Below are positions 24,311-30,319 of a stretch of 35,123 nucleotides of DNA, piece after piece. The stretch is from JBHPHI01 sp042569595 (lineage in GTDB: Bacteria > Patescibacteriota > Microgenomatia > UBA1400 > 2-01-FULL-45-11). Position 1 is the stretch's first letter, and each line of letters opens with the position of its first letter. The stretch is from assembly GCA_042569595.1 (NCBI GenBank), contig JBHPHI010000010.1, positions 1 through 35,123 on the forward strand, read 5' to 3'. A model generated the notes under the pieces. It worked only from the letters and a program-made list of their open reading frames with translations, did no database searches and was not told the origin of the DNA. The translations under genes and the position numbers were made by a program.

Positions 24311-24694
24311 CTAGAAGCTTAAGTCTATGTTTAGCAGATCAACCCCGGTGACGGATGATATAAGCATCATTATGAAAATGGCCATGACTGCTAAAATCAG
24401 TCCAAATATTGCTGTGGTGACTGTTTTTTTTGCTCCCTCCATTCCTTTTGGATCTCCGCTAGAAGATATCCACCTAAAAGCTCCTATAATAACGAAAACA
24501 AATGCAACTAATCCAACAAGCCTTAATGCGTTGGAGATAACATTTCCAAGCAAACACTCAAGACCAAGAATGGTTGGAACATCATTATTGGGTCCGGAAA
24601 CACATTTTGAAGACCATGGAGCTGCATACACCTTTGAAGGGAATAGGAGTAGGGCGGTTGTTAGTGAGGCCATCGCAGTCTTGAGTTTTTTCAT
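24311..24694 (-). CDS. VirB2/TrbC-like pilin paralogue 7
   Basis: This 127-residue protein has a cleavable signal peptide (LTTALLLFPSKVYA, cut near A25) and two transmembrane helices joined by a short charged loop, the VirB2/TrbC pilin layout. The loop carries the cluster's shared motif in the form FRWISSSGDPKGMEGAKKTV. Compared with its neighbours it has an extra ~30-residue outer segment with two cysteines between the signal peptide and the first helix. It is the last of seven adjacent paralogues. A strong terminator separates it from paralogue 6, and an extended -10 just before its start codon suggests independent, leaderless expression. Confidence 0.8.
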   Translation of the reverse strand: MKKLKTAMASLTTALLLFPSKVYAAPWSSKCVSGPNNDVPTILGLECLLGNVISNALRLVGLVAFVFVIIGAFRWISSSGDPKGMEGAKKTVTTAIFGLILAVMAIFIMMLISSVTGVDLLNIDLSF

Positions 24695-24700
24695 AGGACA

Positions 24701-24709
24701 ATTTTAACA
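24701..24709 (-). promoter_or_regulatory. Extended -10 just before pilin paralogue 7
   Basis: Minus-strand TGTTAAAAT has its hexamer TAAAAT at 24701-24706, ending 6 nt before the ATG at 24694. The intervening TGTCCT is not a Shine-Dalgarno. It lies immediately after the terminator of paralogue 6. Confidence 0.5.
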
Positions 24710-24718
24710 TCACCAATA

Positions 24719-24746
24719 AAAAACCACTAGTCGCCTAGTGGTTTTT
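24719..24746. terminator. Strong bidirectional intrinsic terminator
   Basis: AAAAACCACTAG (24719-24730), loop TCGC, and CTAGTGGTTTTT (24735-24746) form a perfect 12-bp stem with a four-base loop. Seven central pairs (CCACTAG) include G-C pairs, and the outer A-T pairs give U-runs on both strands. In the minus direction it ends transcription of pilin paralogue 6. Confidence 0.9.
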
Positions 24747-24767
24747 ATTATTGATTTGTCAATTAAT

Positions 24768-25145
24768 TTAATAGCCTTTTGGAATAGGCACGTCTTCTGA
24801 TAGTACGCTGATGCCAAAGAAGTATTCGATAAGCTTCATTACTGCCCAAGCTGCTGCAACTACTGCAAGACCAACCAAAGCTGCAGTGATTCTGTTTCTT
24901 GCTTCTTCAGTTTTTGCTTTGTCTCCACCAGACATAATCCATTGAATACCGCCCCAAAGCAACATGGCAAACACAAGGATGCCTGCAATAAGAAGGGCTA
25001 CTCCAACTGCGCCGCTAATAAGGGTGCCGACGTTGGTCACCTTTACGGACTCTGGCTGGGGAATACTTATATTTTGAGCAAAAGCCGGAGCTGCTGCTGA
25101 TAACATCATTCCTGTTGCGGAAGCGATGCGGGCAATTTTCTTCAT
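24768..25145 (-). CDS. VirB2/TrbC-like pilin paralogue 6, likely major pilin
   Basis: This 125-residue protein has a classical signal peptide (MKKIARIASATGMMLSAAA, cut after AFA at about 23) and two hydrophobic helices. Between them is the shared loop motif GGIQWIMSGGDKAKTEEARN, followed by RITAALVGLAVVAAAWAVMK. Small Ala/Gly-rich helices of this type pack into T4SS pili. It has a near-consensus promoter (TTGACA/17/TAAAAT), an AGGAG ribosome-binding site 6 nt before the ATG, and a strong terminator just after the stop. It therefore appears to be a separate, highly expressed unit, which marks it as the probable main structural pilin. Confidence 0.85.
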   Translation of the reverse strand: MKKIARIASATGMMLSAAAPAFAQNISIPQPESVKVTNVGTLISGAVGVALLIAGILVFAMLLWGGIQWIMSGGDKAKTEEARNRITAALVGLAVVAAAWAVMKLIEYFFGISVLSEDVPIPKGY

Positions 25146-25183
25146 AGATTTCTCCTTGTATCAGTATAATTTACCTGAGATCT

Positions 25184-25212
25184 ATTTTACTTTTCCTTCT
25201 GGTGGATGTCAA
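25184..25212 (-). promoter_or_regulatory. Near-consensus sigma-70 promoter for pilin paralogue 6
   Basis: Minus-strand TTGACA (25207-25212, perfect) and TAAAAT (25184-25189, five of six) are separated by exactly 17 bp. The leader of about 30 nt contains AGGAG at 25152-25156. It lies in the gap after pilin paralogue 5. Confidence 0.85.
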
Positions 25213-25217
25213 ATTTG

Positions 25218-25547
25218 TTATTGAGTTGCCTCTGTGAGTCCAAGACCAAAGAAATAATCTACTAACAAGAATACGGCCCAGGCTCCAGCCACAACTCCTA
25301 AACCAATCATGCCGTTGGTTAGTCTGGCTTGAGCATCTTGAACTTTGGTTTTATCGGTTCCTGCGAGCATCCATCGAATTCCACCAATGATGATGTAAAT
25401 AAAAGTGGCAATGCCAGCCACAATAAGAATTGTGCTAGCAAATTTACTAACATAATCTCCCAAGTCTGTAACAAGGCCAAAATTTTCAGCCTCAGACTTA
25501 CTCTCTAGTGTTTCTAGGATGGGGATAGTGTTTTGTGCTATTTTCAT
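25218..25547 (-). CDS. VirB2/TrbC-like pilin paralogue 5
   Basis: This 109-residue, two-helix protein has the loop motif GGIRWMLAGTDKTKVQDAQA followed by RLTNGMIGLGVVAGAWAVF, close to paralogue 6 in both helices. Residues 1 to about 30 are polar (MKIAQNTIPILETLESKSEA) and there is no cleavable signal peptide, so the mature form probably keeps its N-terminus. It begins 1 nt after paralogue 4's stop, with no Shine-Dalgarno, so translational coupling is likely. Confidence 0.8.
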   Translation of the reverse strand: MKIAQNTIPILETLESKSEAENFGLVTDLGDYVSKFASTILIVAGIATFIYIIIGGIRWMLAGTDKTKVQDAQARLTNGMIGLGVVAGAWAVFLLVDYFFGLGLTEATQ

Positions 25548-25548
25548 A

Positions 25549-25881
25549 TTAATTTGGTGTTGGAATGGTTGGATTTAGTATTTCGAATCCAAACACATCA
25601 CTTAAAAATATAGACAAAGCGACAACGGCGACCATTATTGCCATTCCAATTATTCCGTTTTGAATTCTTTCTTTAGCTACTTCGATTTTTGTTTTATCTC
25701 CGCTAGCAGTAATCCAGGATAAACCACCCATCATTGTATACAAAAACAAAGCTAATCCTCCCAGCATTATTAAAGTTCTAAAAAGACCAGCCATAACAGT
25801 TGCCACTGCTTGACCACCATCACCACTACCAATTGATGGGTCGACTACAGGGTTGGTGATTTGAGCTATGAGGGTAAACAT
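25549..25881 (-). CDS. VirB2/TrbC-like pilin paralogue 4
   Basis: This 110-residue, two-helix protein has the loop motif GGLSWITASGDKTKIEVAKE followed by RIQNGIIGMAIMVAVVALS. The N-terminus is short and not a clear signal peptide. AGGAG lies 9 nt before the ATG, inside the gap after paralogue 3, and the gap to that gene is only 3 nt. It is part of the five-gene set that appears to be transcribed from the promoter at 26904-26912. Confidence 0.8.
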   Translation of the reverse strand: MFTLIAQITNPVVDPSIGSGDGGQAVATVMAGLFRTLIMLGGLALFLYTMMGGLSWITASGDKTKIEVAKERIQNGIIGMAIMVAVVALSIFLSDVFGFEILNPTIPTPN

Positions 25882-25884
25882 TTT

Positions 25885-26247
25885 TTATGCTCCTGGATCT
25901 AATTTATCAATTTCTGTGGCTGGGTCTAGAATGTCAAAACCAAGAACCTTACCAACAACCCAGACAATTCCATATGATACGACAATAATTATCATTCCTA
26001 TGGCTGCATTTGTCATACGATCTTTGGCTTTATCTACTTTGGCTTTGTCACCACTACCTGTTAGCCAGCCAAGTCCTCCAACAGTAAAGTAAATAAGCAT
26101 TGTGATTCCACCTAAAACAGTAAGGAAGCCTAAAATATTACTCATTAGAAGAGCTATTTGTTCTGACCCTGATGCTCCTGCGGTTGGCTGGTATCCACCA
26201 ATACCCTCAAAAGTGCCAAGCGGTGTGTCTGCTATTAGTTTTGACAT
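25885..26247 (-). CDS. VirB2/TrbC-like pilin paralogue 3
   Basis: This 120-residue, two-helix protein has the loop motif GGLGWLTGSGDKAKVDKAKD followed by RMTNAAIGMIIIVVSYGIVW. The N-terminal ~35 residues are polar and Gly-rich, without a signal peptide. I chose the ATG at 26247 because AGGAAG lies 6 nt upstream; it falls 1 nt after the stop of paralogue 2. A longer in-frame extension to 26301 would overlap that gene. A short acidic tail (ATEIDKLDPGA) follows the second helix. Confidence 0.82.
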   Translation of the reverse strand: MSKLIADTPLGTFEGIGGYQPTAGASGSEQIALLMSNILGFLTVLGGITMLIYFTVGGLGWLTGSGDKAKVDKAKDRMTNAAIGMIIIVVSYGIVWVVGKVLGFDILDPATEIDKLDPGA

Positions 26248-26248
26248 A

Positions 26249-26599
26249 CTAACTTCCTGGTCCGTAAATTGTAGGACTGAGTATTGCAGAGGCGTCTCCA
26301 AACAAAATGAGACCCAATATGGCCGCTATTGCGTAAGAGGCCACTATGATGGCTAGGCCAATCAAACTATTGTAGATTCTACTCCATGCTTTTGATGTGG
26401 CTTTGGGGTCATCTCCGCTAGTTATGTGTTCAAACCCAGAAATAACTACGTTAATAAGAGCCCAAATTCCACCTATAATAGCCACTGCCTTGAGAATGTT
26501 TGACAGCAAACCAACCAACCCTCCGCTTCCACCGGCGCCGGTAACGTCTCCGTAGCCGCCTGCGAGGGGATTGTCTACTGTTCCAAAAATGTCACTCAT
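26249..26599 (-). CDS. VirB2/TrbC-like pilin paralogue 2
   Basis: This 116-residue, two-helix protein has the loop motif SGFEHITSGDDPKATSKAWS followed by RIYNSLIGLAIIVASYAIA. The Trp at the loop start is replaced by His and the loop is more divergent than in its neighbours. The first ~28 residues are Gly-rich, with no signal peptide. The ATG at 26599 lies 4 nt after the stop of paralogue 1; a TTG at 26611 is an alternative start that would overlap that stop. Confidence 0.78.
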   Translation of the reverse strand: MSDIFGTVDNPLAGGYGDVTGAGGSGGLVGLLSNILKAVAIIGGIWALINVVISGFEHITSGDDPKATSKAWSRIYNSLIGLAIIVASYAIAAILGLILFGDASAILSPTIYGPGS

Positions 26600-26603
26600 A
26601 TTG

Positions 26604-26897
26604 TTACCCAAATATTGTAATACCAGTTATTATTTCAATGATCTGAATGATCCAATAACTTGCGAATATCAGAACAAATCCGATTATAGCATTGGTGATG
26701 ATTTGAGATCCTTTTCCTGTATCTTCTCCTCCAGAAGATGTGACCATAAGAAACCCTCCAAAAAGCATGTAGATGAGAAGAAGAATTCCTGCAAATACAT
26801 ATATGTTTGGAAGTATTTGAGAAATGAGATCAGTAGGCTTATTAATAGAACTAATAGGGTTGTCGCCAAAATACTGATCTTTTATATCGATTGCCAT
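26604..26897 (-). CDS. VirB2/TrbC-like pilin paralogue 1 (first of array)
   Basis: This is the shortest paralogue (97 residues). Its two helices flank a divergent loop, FGGFLMVTSSGGEDTGKGSQ, followed by IITNAIIGFVLIFASYWII. It ends right after the second helix. There is no signal peptide. It is the first gene of the array in transcription order and is preceded by an extended -10 only 6 nt before the ATG. The divergent sigma-factor gene begins about 65-70 bp away, so the two units may be linked in control. Confidence 0.78.
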   Translation of the reverse strand: MAIDIKDQYFGDNPISSINKPTDLISQILPNIYVFAGILLLIYMLFGGFLMVTSSGGEDTGKGSQIITNAIIGFVLIFASYWIIQIIEIITGITIFG

Positions 26898-26903
26898 GGG
26901 CTT

Positions 26904-26912
26904 AGTCTATCA
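26904..26912 (-). promoter_or_regulatory. Extended -10 for the pilin array
   Basis: Minus-strand TGATAGACT has its hexamer TAGACT at 26904-26909, ending 6 nt before the ATG at 26897. There is no Shine-Dalgarno in AAGCCC. It would drive paralogues 1-5. The hexamer matches the consensus at only four of six positions, so support comes mainly from the recurring spacing. Confidence 0.4.
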
Positions 26913-26955
26913 CATCTGGATGTCTTGGGGTAGAGAAAAGGTGCGATAAGTAGGT

Positions 26956-26961
26956 TACAAT
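26956..26961 (+). promoter_or_regulatory. -10-like element overlapping the sigma-factor start region
   Basis: TACAAT ends directly before the ATG at 26962 and exactly 6 nt before the in-frame GTG at 26968. The second spacing equals that of the other predicted leaderless starts here, which argues for GTG as the true start. Confidence 0.3.
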
Positions 26962-27501
26962 ATGGTTGTGAAAAGCAAAGAGAGTAGATACGAAAGAATG
27001 TTGTCAGGAGACAGAAAGGTTTTTCGGAAGTTTTATGAAGAAACTTTTCAAAGTTTGGGTGTGTGGGTGTTGAGCAGGGTAGAAAGTGTGCAGGATGCTG
27101 AAGAGATTGTTCAAGATATTTATTTGTCTTTCTTGGATAGTTTGCCTTTGTTTAGAAAGAAAAGCAGTTTAAAGACTTTTTTGTATGCAATTGCTCGGCA
27201 TGAAGTAAATGATTATTGGAGAAAAAAATACGCCAAGAAAGCGATTAAAACGATTCCTTTTATAGATCAAATATATACGGAAAAACTATATTCTTCTGCT
27301 GTTTTAAACCAAGAAATTGAGGTGGTGTTTGAAAAAATGAGAAGTGATTATGTGGTAATTCTTCGACTTAAATACGAACTAGGTTTTAAGGTTGTTGAAA
27401 TTTCAGAAAAGATTGGAATTTCTAAGAAAGCTACGGAATCAAGATTGTTTAGGGCAAGGAAAGACTTTCAGGCAACTTATACGGAGCTTTTTCAAATATG
27501 A
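26962..27501 (+). CDS. ECF-type sigma-70 family RNA polymerase sigma factor
   Basis: This protein directs RNA polymerase to a set of promoters. The ~178-residue protein has only regions 2 and 4, as in extracytoplasmic-function sigma factors. Region 2 (about 12-85) shows FRKFYEETFQSLGVWVLSRV, DAEEIVQDIYLSFL and FLYAIARHEVNDYWRK. Region 4 (about 125-175) shows LRLKYELGFKVVEISEKIGI and SRLFRARKDFQ, the helix-turn-helix. The start is ATG at 26962 or GTG at 26968. The stop overlaps the next gene (ATGA), and that gene encodes a small membrane protein, as expected for an anti-sigma partner. It is divergent from the pilin array and in line with the mevalonate genes; either could be its target. Confidence 0.88.
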   Translation: MVVKSKESRYERMLSGDRKVFRKFYEETFQSLGVWVLSRVESVQDAEEIVQDIYLSFLDSLPLFRKKSSLKTFLYAIARHEVNDYWRKKYAKKAIKTIPFIDQIYTEKLYSSAVLNQEIEVVFEKMRSDYVVILRLKYELGFKVVEISEKIGISKKATESRLFRARKDFQATYTELFQI

Positions 27502-27725
27502 AGCGTTTGGAGTTTGATAAAGAAATTGATAAAAGATTAAAAGAAAATAGGGTTTTGTTTAATAATCCTGGTCCAGGGATGAGGCTGGGAAGACTTGGAA
27601 CTTTTTTAGGACTCAACTCGTTTTGGATTATTTTCTTTGCTTCTTTTGTTTTGGCTAAAATGCTTTTACGCAATGACTATATAGAAGGAATGAACAGTAT
27701 GTTGTTTGGGTTTTTGTATGAGTAA
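27498..27725 (+). CDS. Small single-helix membrane protein, candidate anti-sigma factor
   Basis: No known family. This is a 75-residue protein with a charged N-terminal helix (MKRLEFDKEIDKRLKENRV), a Gly/Pro turn (NNPGPGMRLGRLG) and one transmembrane helix (about 39-57). Its start overlaps the sigma-factor stop by 4 nt and its stop overlaps the next gene by 8 nt. The cytoplasmic segment plus one helix, next to an ECF sigma factor, matches the layout of anti-sigma factors, but it has no zinc-binding H-x-x-x-C-x-x-C motif and is unusually small. The role is inferred from position. Confidence 0.6.
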   Translation: MKRLEFDKEIDKRLKENRVLFNNPGPGMRLGRLGTFLGLNSFWIIFFASFVLAKMLLRNDYIEGMNSMLFGFLYE

Positions 27726-28062
27726 AAAAACAGCGGTATTGTCTTTAGGTTATTGGTTTTCAGCAATAACTCTTGGGATGCTTCAACATCCATACAAAAC
27801 AATGCGCGAGGTGGTTAGAAAAAAATCATTAAGAATGTCATTTTTGGCCCCAATTGTTTGGATAAGTTTGTTGTGGGTGATGTCTGTACTTTCTATTTTT
27901 TTAGGGAGAGTTTTTTTATCTTTATTAAGCATTGAAATAGGTGAGGTGGTTTTTTTGGTTTTGGAGTTTTTGTTTTGGTGGGGTTTTTTGTTTTTGGTAT
28001 TGTGGCAGATTTTGGTGGGTTATTTGTATTTTAGGTTTCGAAGTGTAATCAATTTTGAATGA
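27718..28062 (+). CDS. Small polytopic membrane protein of unknown function
   Basis: No family is recognised. This is a 114-residue protein with about three hydrophobic segments (roughly 5-22, 45-68 and 75-105), basic between the first two (TMREVVRKKSLRMS). The ATG at 27718 is chosen because it overlaps the previous stop (ATGAGTAA). As the third gene of the sigma-factor unit it may belong to the sensing or anti-sigma module. A 32-nt gap separates it from the HMG-CoA reductase gene. Confidence 0.6.
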   Translation: MSKKTAVLSLGYWFSAITLGMLQHPYKTMREVVRKKSLRMSFLAPIVWISLLWVMSVLSIFLGRVFLSLLSIEIGEVVFLVLEFLFWWGFLFLVLWQILVGYLYFRFRSVINFE

Positions 28063-28094
28063 TTTTGGTTTGTTTTTGCGACTAAGTACAGGCA

Positions 28095-29315
28095 ATGAGA
28101 GATTTTTTGAAAAAAAGAAGAAATATTGTTGATGATGTTGTTTCGGGCAAGTCTTCTTTTGGAGTTATTCCAGAAGGTTGGAGTGAGCAACAAAAGGTGG
28201 GCGCAAGAAGAGAAGTCGTATCAAAAATATCTAAAGGGATTTTTAAAAGTAACGCTATTGACGAGGAAGTGATAGATGAGGCGTCCGGGAGAAGTTGCGA
28301 ACAAATAATTGGAATTACAAAAGTTCCAATGGGCGTTGTTGGGCCAGTTAGTTTTTTGGGAGGTGAAAGTATTTTTATTCCCTTAAGTACTACGGAAGGG
28401 GCTTTGGTGGCAAGTGTTCAAAGAGGAATTAAAGCTCTTAATTTATCAAAAAGGCAAAGCTTTTTAGCAGACGACAAGGGAATGACTCGTGCGCCAGTTT
28501 TTGTTGTAAATGATTTGCAAAAAGCTTTAGAGGTAAAAAAATGGATTAAAGAGCAAAAAACCTTAAGTTTATTTAATAAGTTGATTAGAAAAACCTCTAA
28601 ACACATAAAGTTAAAAAAAACTTTGGTAAAAATTGTTGGAAAGAACCTTTTTGTTAAATTCTTTTTCGATACTGAGTCTGCAATGGGAATGAATATGGCA
28701 ACAATTGCTGCAGATGTTTTGGTTTCTGAAATAGAGAGTAAGTTTGAAATCTTGTGCGCCTCTCTATCCGGCAACGGGTGTGTTGATAAGAAGCCTTCTT
28801 GGGGAACGGTAATTGAGGGAAGGGGTTTTTATATTCAATATGAAGCAGTTTTGCCTGAAAAGATTGTTGAGAGCGTTTTAAAAACTACTCCAGGCGATGT
28901 AGTAGAGGTGGTGCATAGAAAAAATTTTGTAGGCGGCGCAAGCTTTGGGTCTATGGGTTTTAATGCCCATTTTGCCAATGTTGTGGCTGCATATTTTTTA
29001 GCAACTGGCCAGGACATGGCTCATGTGGTGGAGGGTTCTGTGGGAATAACTACAGCTGAAAAAGATAATAATGATTTGTATTTTAGTGTTACCTTGCCAA
29101 ACATTCTTCTGGGGGTTGTTGGTGGAGGAACTGAGCTTCCGACTCAAAGACAGGCACTTGAAATAATGGGGATTGATGACCGATCAAGAGAAAGTAAGTA
29201 TTTGGCTGCTAGGAATTTGGGAGCAGTTGTTTTGGCCGGTGAACTTTCGTTAATCTCGGCCTTGGCAAGTAAAAGTTTAGCAAGTGCTCATGAAAAGCTT
29301 GGGAGAAAAAAATGA
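28095..29315 (+). CDS. hmgA: Hydroxymethylglutaryl-CoA reductase, class I type
   Basis: This enzyme reduces HMG-CoA to mevalonate with NAD(P)H, the committed step of the mevalonate pathway. The 406-residue protein is the soluble catalytic domain. Signature elements are CEQIIGITKVPMGVVGPV (substrate loop), TTEGALVAS (catalytic E101), SAMGMNM (cofactor-binding loop; class I has DAMGMNM), SGNGCVDKKPSWG (catalytic Lys, about 232), ATGQDMAH (catalytic Asp, about 305) and AHEKLGR near the C-terminus (catalytic His, about 398). These are the class I (archaeal/eukaryotic) forms rather than class II bacterial ones. Its stop overlaps the HMG-CoA synthase start as ATGA. Confidence 0.95.
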   Translation: MRDFLKKRRNIVDDVVSGKSSFGVIPEGWSEQQKVGARREVVSKISKGIFKSNAIDEEVIDEASGRSCEQIIGITKVPMGVVGPVSFLGGESIFIPLSTTEGALVASVQRGIKALNLSKRQSFLADDKGMTRAPVFVVNDLQKALEVKKWIKEQKTLSLFNKLIRKTSKHIKLKKTLVKIVGKNLFVKFFFDTESAMGMNMATIAADVLVSEIESKFEILCASLSGNGCVDKKPSWGTVIEGRGFYIQYEAVLPEKIVESVLKTTPGDVVEVVHRKNFVGGASFGSMGFNAHFANVVAAYFLATGQDMAHVVEGSVGITTAEKDNNDLYFSVTLPNILLGVVGGGTELPTQRQALEIMGIDDRSRESKYLAARNLGAVVLAGELSLISALASKSLASAHEKLGRKK

Positions 29316-30319
29316 AAAAAGTTGGAGTGGTTGGGTACGGCGCATATGTTCCAAGGTTTTATATTAATTCGATCGATGTCGACAAGAGATCTGGTAGATT
29401 GGGGTTGAGTAAAAAATCTTTGGCGGCGTGGGATGAGGACAGTGTGACTATGGGAGTTGAGGCTGCTTTGTTGGCAATGGAGAACAGTGGAATTTCCTTA
29501 GAAGAAATAAAAGCTTTATATTTTGGCTCTGAGTCTCCGGCTTATGCGGTGAAACCTTCGAGCACTATTGTGGCAGATGTTTTAGGGGTAGAGAAAAATT
29601 ATCACGCAGTTGACTTGCAGTTTGCCTGTAAAGCAGCAACAGCAGGCCTTCAAATGTTGTCAGCTCAGATGTATTTAAATGGTGGTGGTTGTGGGTTGAT
29701 TGTTGGGTCCGATAAATCTCAGGCAAAAAAAGATGATGTGTTGGAGTGGTCTGCCGGAGCTGCTGCCGGTTGTTTGGTAGTGGGTAGAAATAAAGTAATT
29801 GCGGAATTGGTATCTACAACAAGCGTTTCTTCTGACACTCCAGATTTTTGGAGGAGGGGGGGAAGTAGTGAGCCCTCTCATGGAGGTAGATTTACCGGAG
29901 AACCAGCTTATTTTTCTCACGTTGTGATGGCTACGAAAAAGTTATTGAAAAAAGTGAATAGAAAACCAAGCGATTTTAACCATGTAGTTTTTCATATGCC
30001 AAATGGAAGATTTCCTTTGCAAGCTGCTGAAAGGTTGGGTTTTTCTGAAAAACAATTGAGTTTGGGCATGAGGGTGGTTGATGTGGGAAATCCATATTCT
30101 GCTTCTTCTTTGTTGGGTTTTATTTCTGTATTAGAAAAGGCTAAATCGGGAGATTTGGTTTTAGTGACTTCGTATGGATCTGGTGCTGGTTCTGATAGTT
30201 TTTGTTTTTTGGTAACTGAAGAAATTAAAAACTACAAAAGGGGTTTTTTGGAGAAAATGATTAAAAACAGAGTAAGAGTAACGGAAAAAGAATATAGAGA
30301 TGAGAGGAGATGGAAGTGA
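29312..30319 (+). CDS. Hydroxymethylglutaryl-CoA synthase, archaeal type
   Basis: This enzyme condenses acetyl-CoA with acetoacetyl-CoA to give HMG-CoA. The 335-residue thiolase-fold protein is of the short archaeal type. Catalytic residues are recognisable: the Glu in FGSESPAYAVKPSS (E74), Cys106 in DLQFACKAATAGLQ, and the His in HVVFHMPNGRFPLQAAERLG (about 229). GGGAG lies 6 nt before the start. In archaea this enzyme forms a complex with an acetoacetyl-CoA thiolase and a DUF35 protein that holds the CoA channel together; the two genes that follow here are exactly these partners. Confidence 0.94.
   Translation: MKKVGVVGYGAYVPRFYINSIDVDKRSGRLGLSKKSLAAWDEDSVTMGVEAALLAMENSGISLEEIKALYFGSESPAYAVKPSSTIVADVLGVEKNYHAVDLQFACKAATAGLQMLSAQMYLNGGGCGLIVGSDKSQAKKDDVLEWSAGAAAGCLVVGRNKVIAELVSTTSVSSDTPDFWRRGGSSEPSHGGRFTGEPAYFSHVVMATKKLLKKVNRKPSDFNHVVFHMPNGRFPLQAAERLGFSEKQLSLGMRVVDVGNPYSASSLLGFISVLEKAKSGDLVLVTSYGSGAGSDSFCFLVTEEIKNYKRGFLEKMIKNRVRVTEKEYRDERRWK

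Noticed and set aside
24327..24707. 126-codon open frame antisense to pilin paralogue 7
   Set aside because: It is a mirror of a clearly coding two-helix protein with signal peptide; no ribosome-binding site or family features.
26248..26301. 18-residue N-terminal extension of pilin paralogue 3
   Set aside because: It would overlap the upstream pilin; the ATG at 26247 has an AGGAAG site at the right distance.
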